Shown in pieces: positions 15,113-22,105 of a DNA stretch of 64,000 nt. The stretch is from Streptomyces sp. BK239 (GTDB taxonomy: Bacteria; Actinomycetota; Actinomycetes; Streptomycetales; Streptomycetaceae), in contig NZ_SHKS01000007.1 of the NCBI RefSeq assembly GCF_004217285.1, positions 1 through 64,000 on the forward strand, written 5' to 3'. The notes below the pieces were generated by a model that ran no database searches, was not told where the DNA came from, and saw only the letters and a program-made list of their open reading frames with translations. The first letter of the stretch is position 1, and each line of letters opens with the position of its first letter. The position numbers and the translations under genes were made by a program.

Positions 15113-15399
15113 TTGCCGCCGGCACGGCGGCGGGGGCGGTGCGGGGGTGCCTGGACGGGGCCCTGCCATGTCAGCTCGATGGCGACCTCCGGTGGCAGGT
15201 GGCCGAGCTGTGCGTCCTCGTCGCGCCCTTCGGCGAGGTAGACGACGGTCCGGCCGGTCTCGTCGACCGACTGCAGGACCTGCGCCAAGCAGTGGGCCAT
15301 CGGGAAGAACGGGTTCATGGCCTGGCGGACCGGAGCATTCGGATCGCAGCCGGACAGCAGGTCGATGAGATCGCCGACGGTCATTTCCGGGGACGTCAC
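15109..15399 (-). CDS. hypothetical protein ending in MITE-derived stop
   Basis: A 96-residue protein: MTVGDLIDLLSGCDPNAPVR, then a conserved-looking MAHCLAQVLQSVDETGRTVVYLAEG and HLPPEVAIELTW. It resembles small plasmid proteins with a DLIxLLxxxDPxAxVRxAxxPxxPMAH start that often accompany DUF317 genes in Streptomyces mobile elements. The last codons encode RRRAGGN and the stop TAG is formed by the CTAG end of the adjacent MITE, so the original C-terminus may have been altered. Function unknown. Confidence 0.65.
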   Translation of the reverse strand: MTSPEMTVGDLIDLLSGCDPNAPVRQAMNPFFPMAHCLAQVLQSVDETGRTVVYLAEGRDEDAQLGHLPPEVAIELTWQGPVQAPPHRPRRRAGGN

Positions 15400-15500
15400 G
15401 AGCAGCCTCCTGGGGTGTGGGGAAACGGAGCGGTGGAGCGGGCCGCTGTTCGGACGGCCAGCTCGCTCACAGTGCGGGCAGTTTCTCGGTGTCCGCGCTG

Positions 15501-15860
15501 TCAGAGGCGGCGTGAGGTCTCTAGCACGCGCGCTACGGCGGCGGCGACGATGTCAGCCGGCGTCTCGGTATCGAACGACAGGTGGTAGCCGCGGACCTGG
15601 GCGGTGCCGGTGACGGCAATCTTCCATCCCTCGCCGTCCGCGCCGAGGCGGCCGAGCGGGAACCAGCCGAGGTAGAACCTGCCGTCCTTGCTGCTGACGT
15701 GCACGTCCGCGCGATCATCGACGATCAGGTGGAAGTCCTCGGCGGAGAACTGGTCCATCACCAGGGTCGGCTGGCCGGGGCCGAGCTGCCATTCCCGCTG
15801 TCGCCGGGCTTCGACGGTGGTGGAGAAACCGGGGCCCTCAGGGGCTACGGTCACGGGCAA
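15501..15860 (-). CDS. single-module DUF317 protein
   Basis: A 119-residue protein with one DUF317-like unit: DDRADVHVSSKDGRFYLGWF, then EGWKIAVTGTAQVRGYHLSF and DIVAAAVARVLETS. It is shorter than the two-repeat relatives at 14108-14929 and 32935-33807. It may be the first gene of a leftward DUF317 cluster that continues through the 96-residue gene and, before the MITE insertion, into the larger DUF317 gene. Function unknown. Confidence 0.7.
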   Translation of the reverse strand: MPVTVAPEGPGFSTTVEARRQREWQLGPGQPTLVMDQFSAEDFHLIVDDRADVHVSSKDGRFYLGWFPLGRLGADGEGWKIAVTGTAQVRGYHLSFDTETPADIVAAAVARVLETSRRL

Positions 15861-16043
15861 TCACCTCTCTGACCTGGGGTTTCTTGCAAGGTCGTCTACG
15901 TTGACATGCCCTCGCATTCGTTGGCCAGTCTTTCCGGGATCTTTCCTCTCTGCCCCCGGCGAACTGTTGTCCTTCGACACTGAAGTTAGTCGACGTCGTC
16001 GCTCTGATCTGGAGCGGCTGACTTCCTTGTCAAGGCGTCTGCC

Positions 16044-16271
16044 TTATGGCCACCCGGCACAGGACGGCGAGGAGTCCTTGGCTTCGCCAGGCGCGAAGGG
16101 CCAGCCCGTCGCAACATCAATCCCACCGTCGTGGCAGACATACTCGGCCCCAGGAAATTCGCGCAGCCACGCGGCCAGAGTCTGGGCGGAGCAGTCGGGC
16201 AGGACGTCAATCCGCTCAATTGACGGCGTCGATGCCGACGTGCTTCGCCGTCTCGGCGATCTGGCGGCCAC
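16044..16271 (-). pseudogene. fragment of an ISL3-type transposase
   Basis: About 35 residues (RIDVLPDCSAQTLAAWLREF then PGAEYVCHDG) match the centre of ISL3-family transposases, where a VDVLPxRxAxTLAAWLRxHPGxExxxRD segment carries a catalytic Asp. The match ends abruptly after CHDGG and the rest of the frame is unrelated. No ends or N-terminal part remain. It is debris beside recombinase repeat copy 1. Confidence 0.5.
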
Positions 16272-16588
16272 AGGCGCAACCGTCCGGCAATCGCGATCCG
16301 GGGATCAGGTCTAGGCTTTCCGGGCCAATCCCAGACCGTGAGCTCTCGTCTTTCGCCCCTGTCCCCCGCGTTGTCGGTCTCGTCGGAACGCCACAGGGAA
16401 GCGGGAGCGATCCCGGGGGCGCTCCAAACCGTCCAGCAGGGAGGCGATTTCCGCGTCGGGGCGCCACCGGCCGCGGCCGAACGTCTGCTGTACCTTCTCG
16501 CCCTCCGCGGTCTCCGGGTTGTTGCCAGAGCGGAAGTGGCTGACGAAGAAGTAGCTTCGGGGACGTGGTCACGCCATTACGACCTCGG

Positions 16589-16670
16589 TACTGGTGAGCT
16601 CGCGTATTCAACTGTCGCCAGTTCTCGGACAGGTCCAGCCTGATGGTGACCGTCAGTGGTCGCCGGAGGG
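16589..16670 (-). repeat. copy 1 of recombinase 3'-end repeat
   Basis: TACTGGTGAGCTCGCGTATTCAACTGTCG (core at 16589-16617, 29 bases) recurs with few changes at 17490 and 21433 in the same orientation. The homology continues to about 16670 and, read on the minus strand, encodes the degraded recombinase tail GDH*RSPSGW...TGDS*, equivalent to the C-terminus of the recombinase at 21452-22105. The conserved core extends about 20 bases beyond the stop codon. Confidence 0.7.
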
Positions 16671-16745
16671 GACAAGCGGGCACCGATTTGCTGCGCCGGG
16701 TGTGGCACGCCCGCCAGGAGAGCCGCCATCGAATACGTTCACCGC

Positions 16746-17459
16746 ATGGATCCGTTGGACAGCTTTGCGACCCACATGACCTCTGACATGCCGCCAGCCG
16801 AGCGGATCGCCGGCCTGCTAAAGGTGTACTCCCAGGAGACCGGCGATCAGTTGAGCCCGCCGTTGGCCCCGGCTGCGGCGGCCCGGGTTCGGGCGTGGAT
16901 GGTGAGCCAAGACCGCTTCCAGATTGCCCACAAGGAAGCCACGCTTCGCGCGGAGGTGCACTCCTCGGTATCCAGCAAGGCTAGTTGGTTGCAGCAGTCA
17001 AGGTGCACCAGCTGCGATGCACTGGACTTCAAGTCCACCGCAGCGCGTCCGACCTACTTTGCTGTCCCAGTACCGCCGTTCACCAAGCAGAACAAGGACA
17101 GGGCACGGCGCGTAAACAAGGCCGTCAGGCGCGAGATGGAGCGCACACACAGCAGCCGCGACCCTATGACGTGGAAGGGGCTGATGATCTGCGCCAGCGT
17201 CGTGGCGGTGCAATCCGAAAATCGCCGACTGATCGACGTGGACAACGCGGCGAAGGCGGTCCTGGATACCTTGTCCAAAACAGTGATCATTGATGATAGG
17301 TACGTCCAGCATCTTCGAGCTTCCAGGCTGATTGCTCATGGCACCGAGGGCTACTACCTCATCGGACTCTCGCCAGTGCATCCGCTGGAGGACGACGTCG
17401 TCGAGAGGTCAGGACATGTGGTTTTCGCGGGTTTGATCCAACCACCTCAGTGCCTGTGA
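16746..17459 (+). CDS. RusA-like Holliday junction/branched-DNA nuclease
   Basis: A 237-residue protein. Residues 105-225 have the RusA pattern: PVPPFTKQNKDRARRVNKAVR near the start, then IDVDNAAKAVLDTLSK, IIDDRYVQHLRASR. The Asp residues in DVDN, LDTL and IDDR match the catalytic aspartates of RusA endonucleases, which cut Holliday junctions as dimers and occur mostly in prophages. The N-terminal 100 residues (helical, PAERIAGLLKVYSQETG) are extra. The ATG at 16746 lacks a strong ribosome site, so ATG 16776 is an alternative. It lies between repeat copies 1 and 2 as apparent cargo, with lower GC than the plasmid core. Confidence 0.7.
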   Translation: MDPLDSFATHMTSDMPPAERIAGLLKVYSQETGDQLSPPLAPAAAARVRAWMVSQDRFQIAHKEATLRAEVHSSVSSKASWLQQSRCTSCDALDFKSTAARPTYFAVPVPPFTKQNKDRARRVNKAVRREMERTHSSRDPMTWKGLMICASVVAVQSENRRLIDVDNAAKAVLDTLSKTVIIDDRYVQHLRASRLIAHGTEGYYLIGLSPVHPLEDDVVERSGHVVFAGLIQPPQCL

Positions 17460-17489
17460 ATACTGATGCGGGGCTATTTGCGGCGCTTT

Positions 17490-17600
17490 ACTGGTGAGCT
17501 CGCCTATTCAACTGTCGTCAATTCTCTGAGATGTCCCGGCTCGCTGGTGACTGCGTGTGGTCGCCTGGGGTGTATCGGCTCCACGTCCCGCTCCGTCTCC
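17490..17600 (-). repeat. copy 2 of recombinase 3'-end repeat
   Basis: The core TACTGGTGAGCTCGCCTATTCAACTGTCG is at 17490-17518. The minus strand of the following 80 bases reads SGTWSRYTPGDHTQSPASRD, clearly homologous to the recombinase C-terminus GGTWSRYAAGDHSRSPAGW at 21.5 kb. Only this terminal piece is present, so it is either an attachment-site remnant or a truncated recombinase. Confidence 0.75.
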
Positions 17601-17659
17601 AACTCGGCGAGAGGAAAGGAATGCAGCGGCTGGTCGGCGTGCCAGCCAGGGAAAGCGAT

Positions 17660-17850
17660 CAGCCTCCGTATCCGCACGGTCCGTGCCGCTGGCCGCTGCG
17701 AATGCCTCAGCGAATGCGGACGCGGCACTCACACCGGCCGCTGCCCCAACCTGAACGGACAGCCCGCGTACGGCGCCGGCTCCCGTGTTTCCTTGGCATG
17801 GACGGTGCCGCGGGCGACGTGTGGCGGGAAGGGTGCCTCCGCCCTGCTTA
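17660..17850 (+). pseudogene. fragment of an HNH-nuclease-like zinc-finger protein
   Basis: One plus frame reads AGRCECLSECGRGTHTGRCP, then LNGQPAYGAGSRVSL. The pattern CxCxxxCGxxHxxRCxxxNGxPxxxxGSxV is that of short HNH-like proteins in Streptomyces phages and plasmids. No start is visible, and the frame runs into the left end of the IS5-type element at 17851, which seems to have cut it. Confidence 0.45.
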
Positions 17851-17895
17851 GACGTGGTCTCACGTGGTGGTGGTTAGCGTGGGACGGGGCTCCGG

Positions 17896-18342
17896 CTACG
17901 TCGTCACGCTCGTGAGAAAGGTGAGTACCTCGGCAGCAAGGTGTGCCATCTCCTCGCCGGCCGCGTGCACCGTGGTGGTCTCGAAGTGCCACTCCTCGAA
18001 CGGGGGCCGGTCGTGAATGCCCCAGGTCAGGTAGACGTGGCCGCCCGATCGGTGCTCCGCAGAGATCGTCAGGTCGTATTCCAACGAGTGCCAGGTGCGC
18101 GCTCCCTCCCAACCCCGGAAGTCCTCGGCCAGTGAGGAGAGGAAGCTGTGTAGACCGTCGCCGTCCCAAGTCCGTACCGAGGTCTCGACACTCACCCACT
18201 GACCGCGTGCCTTCACGAGGAAGTCGAGCGTCGGTTCGTCGTCGTACGGGCGCGTTGGCTCGGAGAAGAGCAGGTGGACGGGGCGAGGTCCGGGGTCTCC
18301 CACTCGGACCGTGGGACTGCCGGATTCGTCGTAGTCGATCAC
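17896..18342 (-). CDS. DUF6228-like protein carried inside the IS5-type element
   Basis: A 148-residue soluble protein: VHLLFSEPTRPYDDEPTLDF, strands ISAEHRSGGHVYLTWGI and EWHFETTTVHAAGEEMAHLA. The EWHFETTTVHAAGEE ending resembles actinobacterial DUF6228 proteins, small alpha/beta proteins of unknown function that I believe often sit in immunity-like contexts. The gene is opposite to the transposase and only 45 bases from the left terminal repeat, so it moves with the element. Family assignment is from memory of the motif. Confidence 0.65.
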   Translation of the reverse strand: MIDYDESGSPTVRVGDPGPRPVHLLFSEPTRPYDDEPTLDFLVKARGQWVSVETSVRTWDGDGLHSFLSSLAEDFRGWEGARTWHSLEYDLTISAEHRSGGHVYLTWGIHDRPPFEEWHFETTTVHAAGEEMAHLAAEVLTFLTSVTT

Positions 18343-18435
18343 GTGAGCAGGTTAGGAGGCCAGGCCGGGTGGTCCAACGTCGTTTTCTGGTGGGCGGGCA
18401 GCGGAGTGTGCTTCCATGGGGCATGATCGTCAACC

Positions 18436-19251
18436 ATGGCTGCGGATCTTGGGCGTGACTTGGTTCCTGACGGACTGTGGGAGATAGCCGCGCCGCTGAT
18501 ACCAGCGTTCCGGCCCCGTCGACAGGGTGGTGGGACGGCGCCGGTGGCGGACCGGAAGGTGTTCACCGCGATCGTGTACGCGCTGACCACTTCGTGCGCT
18601 TGGCGCCGGTTGCCTCCTTGCTTCGGCGTTAGCCCGGCCATCGCGCACCGCCGGTTCGCCGCCTGGACAAGATCCGGATTGTGGCGGCGTCTTCGCATTG
18701 AGGTCCTCGACCGACTGGGCTCCGCGGGAGCGATCGACTGGTCCGCTGCCCTGGTCGACTCAGCCTCGGTCCGGGCGAAAAAGGGGGCCAGCTCATCGGG
18801 CCGAACCCGGTGGACCGAGGCAAACCCGGCGCCAAGCTTCACGTCCTGACCGACGCCCAGGGGCTGCCACTGGTCACTGCGGTCTCTGCCGCCAACACCC
18901 ACGACAGCCTTGCCCTCAAGCCCCTGGTCAAGGCAATCCCCGCCGTGCACTCGCGTCGCGGACCCCGGCGCCGAAAGCCCAACAAGCTTCGCGCGGACAA
19001 GGGGTACGACTATCCCGAACTCCCCGTTGGCTGCGGAATCGGAACATCACTCCCAAGATCGCGCGACGCGGCATCGAATCGAGCGAACGTCTGGGGCGCT
19101 ACCGCTGGAAGTCGAACGCAGCATCTCGTGGCTGTTCAACTACCGGCGCCTGACCGTCCGCTACGAACGCAAGAGCCGCTACTTCGCTGCTTTCCTCAGC
19201 CTTGCTGCCACCCTGGTCTGCTGCAAGCGATTTGCCAAGATCACCACGTGA
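18436..19251 (+). pseudogene. IS5-family transposase with frameshifts
   Basis: Frame A (ATG 18436) gives the N-terminus LWEIAAPLIPAFRPRR, AWRRLPPCFGVSP and DSASVRAKKG. At AAAAAGGGGG near 18777-18787 the reading continues in the -1 frame as NPVDRGKPGAKLHVLTDAQG, LRADKGYDYPEL; this slip resembles the programmed frameshift known in IS5 elements. Two further shifts (about 19025 and 19108) are needed to reach RNITPKIARRGIESSERLG and the DDE-E end SISWLFNYRRLTVRYERK. These extra shifts suggest the transposase is dead although the ends look intact. Confidence 0.75.
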
Positions 19252-19445
19252 GACCACGTCTTACTCAACCGAGGTGAACGCGGTGGCACCGGACTCGGCT
19301 CGTTCCGCCAGAGAACCGGTGGGCTTGAACACGGTGTGTCCTCCAATTGCGAGCTGAGGTGTGTCGTGGTGTGGTGGAAGGGGCCCATGGTTTCCGACCG
19401 GGCGAAGCATTCCACCAGCCGAAAACAGCCCTGAAATCCCAAGTT

Positions 19446-21374
19446 ATGAGCGCACCACCCTCCGTCGGGCCGTCGCCGCCGTTCTGGGACTATTGCGGGC
19501 ACTGCGCCGATCCCGCGACCGACCCTGTCGGCTGCCGCGGCATCCTCGTCCCCGGCCACACTGCATGCCTGGCCCACCTGGACTCCGACAACCGCGACGC
19601 CTATTACACGGGCCTTCGTCCGGGCGCGGAAATCGACCACCGTGGCACCCCTTTCACCGAAGGACTCCTCAGGGCACTTCTTCAAGCCATCCACGACCCA
19701 ACGGGACAGCCCCGCCTTGGCGACGCCCGGTTCAATGAGGCGACATTCTATGACAAGGCCGACTTCGGCAACGCCACGTTCTCCGGCGACGCCTGGTTCG
19801 ATAAGGCCAAGTTCTCCGGCGACGCCTGGTTTAACGAAGCAAGATTCTCTGGCACAGCAGACTTCGGCAACGCCACGTTCTCCGGCGACGCCTGGTTCGT
19901 CGAGACCATGTTCTCCGACGAGGCTCAGTTCGAAGGGGTAACGTTCTCCGGCGACGCTCGTTTCATGCAGGCAACGTTCTCCGGTGACGCCGGGTTCAAA
20001 GCGACATTCTCCAGCAGCGCCGTGTTCCAAGGGGCTACGTTCCTCAGCGACGCTGAATTCAGCGAGGTGGCGTTCTCCAGCGTCGCCGTGTTCCAAGGGG
20101 TGACGTTCTCCGGCGATGCCCTGTTCGGCGCATCGACATTCTCCGGCGACGCCTGGTTCGCGCAGGCGAAGTTCTTCGGCAACGCTGACATCGGCGGAGT
20201 GACGTTCCTCGACGAGGCTGACTTCGGCGAGGCACAGTTTGGCGGAGCGTCGTCGTTCGGACCGGTTGTGTGTGCGGTGATGATGGATCTGTCCGCTGCA
20301 GTGTTCAAGGTGCCGGTGACGTTCGAGATCGCGGCGAGAGCATTGCGTTGTGAGAGGACCCGGTGGGAGTCGACGGCGACCCTACGCCTCCGGTACGCGA
20401 CTGTGGATCTCGGTGACGCGGTACTGTCCGACCTTGTAGCGGTTATCGCCTACCCCGCCCCCTTCACCACCCGCTCGGGTGCGGCAGTGGGCGAGGCCGT
20501 ACTGTCAGGTGCCGAGAGTGGGGTACGGGTCGTTTCGGTGCGCGGGGTGGACGCCGCGCTCCTGGTCTTGACCGACTCCGATCTGTCCGACTGCCAGTTC
20601 GCCGGGTCTTTTCATCTGGATCAACTCCGTTTGGAAGGCGATTGCGCCTTCGCTCCTGTCCCAGCCGGCCTACACCGTCGGCACTTCATCTGGCCGCACC
20701 GGTGGACTCGTCGGAGCACTCTGGCCGAAGAGCACCATTGGCGCGCCCTGACGACCGACAATCCTGTCCCGCCTGCGGGCCAAGGTCCCTCGCCTGGGCA
20801 GTGGCGCACCGGGCCGGACCACCCCGACCCCGGCCTAACACCTGACCCGGAGGATGTGGCTGCCCTCTACCGGCAGCTGCGCAAGGCATTCGAGGACGGC
20901 AAGAACGAGCCCGGCGCCGCCGACTTCTACTACGGCGAGATGGAAATGCGCCGCCACGACCGCAATGGCACCCCGCGCGGCGAACGCGGCCTACTGTGGG
21001 CGTATTGGCTGCTCTCCGGGTACGGCCTGCGTGCCTCGCGGGCGCTGGTCTGGCTGGTGGCTGCCATGGCGGTCACAGTCGTGCTCCTCATGGGGTTCGG
21101 CTTGCCCGACACTTCGCTCGTCCCGGTTACTGGCGGGCAAGTCACTGTGGCTACGGACAAGCGTGACCCTCAGTTGACGCTTCCTCTCGGCGATCGGTTC
21201 AACGAGAAGCGTTTCGACGAGGCTTTGCCCATGGTGGTGAACTCCGTGGTGTTTCGCTCGTCCGGCCAGAACCTGACCACCGCTGGCACCTACATTGAGA
21301 TGGCTTCCCGTTTGTTGGAGCCCGTTCTCCTGGCGCTGGCCATCTTGGCAATTCGCGGCCGCGTCAAGCGTTAA
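19446..21374 (+). CDS. pentapeptide-repeat protein with C-terminal membrane anchor
   Basis: A 642-residue protein. The N-terminus has a Cys-rich motif (YCGHCADPATDPVGCRG, CLAHL) like the short zinc motif of related streptomycete proteins. Residues about 90-290 are a regular pentapeptide helix with Phe at every fifth position (ATFSGDAWFDKAKF style repeats; ATFSGDAWF occurs several times). The C-terminal third has the conserved GAADFYYGEMEMRRHD, then two transmembrane helices (ALVWLVAAMAVTVVLLMG and LEPVLLALAILAIRG). The start is set at ATG 19446 because upstream codons read as non-coding. Membrane tethering of a pentapeptide solenoid suggests a signalling or immunity role; not DNA-gyrase mimicry by any visible evidence. 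Confidence 0.8.
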   Translation: MSAPPSVGPSPPFWDYCGHCADPATDPVGCRGILVPGHTACLAHLDSDNRDAYYTGLRPGAEIDHRGTPFTEGLLRALLQAIHDPTGQPRLGDARFNEATFYDKADFGNATFSGDAWFDKAKFSGDAWFNEARFSGTADFGNATFSGDAWFVETMFSDEAQFEGVTFSGDARFMQATFSGDAGFKATFSSSAVFQGATFLSDAEFSEVAFSSVAVFQGVTFSGDALFGASTFSGDAWFAQAKFFGNADIGGVTFLDEADFGEAQFGGASSFGPVVCAVMMDLSAAVFKVPVTFEIAARALRCERTRWESTATLRLRYATVDLGDAVLSDLVAVIAYPAPFTTRSGAAVGEAVLSGAESGVRVVSVRGVDAALLVLTDSDLSDCQFAGSFHLDQLRLEGDCAFAPVPAGLHRRHFIWPHRWTRRSTLAEEHHWRALTTDNPVPPAGQGPSPGQWRTGPDHPDPGLTPDPEDVAALYRQLRKAFEDGKNEPGAADFYYGEMEMRRHDRNGTPRGERGLLWAYWLLSGYGLRASRALVWLVAAMAVTVVLLMGFGLPDTSLVPVTGGQVTVATDKRDPQLTLPLGDRFNEKRFDEALPMVVNSVVFRSSGQNLTTAGTYIEMASRLLEPVLLALAILAIRGRVKR

Positions 21375-21432
21375 TCGTCCCGGCCGAGGGGGCCTGTACC
21401 CACACGATTGCGAGCGGGGAGACGGGGCCTGA

Positions 21433-21540
21433 TACTGGTGGGCTCTCGTATTCAACTGTCGCGGGTTTCCTTGGGAGCCCAGCCCGCTGGTGACCGGCTG
21501 TGGTCGCCAGCGGCGTATCGGCTCCAGGTCCCACCGCTTT
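21433..21540 (-). repeat. copy 3 of recombinase 3'-end repeat
   Basis: The core TACTGGTGGGCTCTCGTATTCAACTGTCG is at 21433-21461. This copy is attached to the longest surviving recombinase fragment and overlaps its last codons and stop. Compared with copies 1 and 2, the best conserved part spans the stop codon and about 20 bases after it, a pattern typical of an attachment core at an integrase 3' end. Confidence 0.7.
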
Positions 21541-22105
21541 CTCTGAGGAGGCGGCTGGTGGTCTTGTCGTGGTAGCTGAGGGCGTCCGCGACGACGGGGG
21601 CGGGCAGTTCGAGGAGTTGTTGTCGGATGGCGGCGCCGCGGGCGGCGGCGACCGGGATGCCGATCTCCCGCAGTCGTGAGGACATGTGGTCGGGACGGGC
21701 CGGCCGTCCGGCTCGGCGGCCGGGGAAGAGCCAGCGGGATGCCTGGTTGGTGGCAGTATTCATGTTGTCGCGGTCTGCGATGTAGGCCAGTAGCAGGGCT
21801 GCCGCTGGTTCGGGGATGGGAGAGGCGGGCTCCTCGAGCTGCAGAAGCGTGGTCTCTCCGTCGTGGAGCACGTCGTTGACTGTGAGCTGGAAGATCCGGG
21901 TGAAGGGTTGCGCGTAGAGGAGGACGATGACGCCGGCGACACGGAGGCGCATCGGCGTGTCTGCGTCGGTCAGCAGTCGGCCGAGTGCGGCCAGGCGCTC
22001 GTCCTCGCTCAGTGCGGGTCGTCTGATCAGTGCGGCGAAGCGGGCCACGGACAAGGACTGGCTGGCGGCCAAGCCCCGGTTGGCGAAGGCGTCCCGTACG
22101 GTCAC
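21452..22105 (-). pseudogene. tyrosine recombinase, C-terminal part (N-terminus lost)
   Basis: A 217-codon frame ending in the streptomycete recombinase signature PAPVVADALSYHDKTTSRL then ESGGTWSRYAAGDHSR. Upstream are LRVAGVIVLLYAQPFTRIFQL (core-domain start with an Arg region) and ASRWLFPGRRAG. The family normally exceeds 400 residues, so the N-terminal half is missing. The break at about 22095 abuts a Tn3 transposase fragment in the opposite direction, so one element interrupted or recombined with the other. Confidence 0.65.

Larger units (their letters stand above)
17851..19260. mobile_element. IS5-type element with a passenger gene, 1410 bp
   Basis: Perfect 19-bp terminal inverted repeats: GACGTGGTCTCACGTGGTG at 17851-17869 and its complement at 19242-19260. 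The trinucleotide TTA flanks both ends (17848-17850 and 19261-19263), as expected of a 3-bp target duplication of IS5-group elements. The transposase frames fill the right 830 bp, a normal IS5 size. The left 580 bp carry an inverted DUF6228-type gene. I looked for a second copy of the left end just before the transposase and found none, so the passenger lies inside the element. Confidence 0.85.

Noticed and set aside
19740..20260. Repeated ACGTTCTCCGGCGACGCC-type units considered as a DNA repeat array or CRISPR
   Set aside because: The repeats keep codon phase and encode Phe-based pentapeptide repeats. There are no uniform spacers, so this is protein-level repetition.
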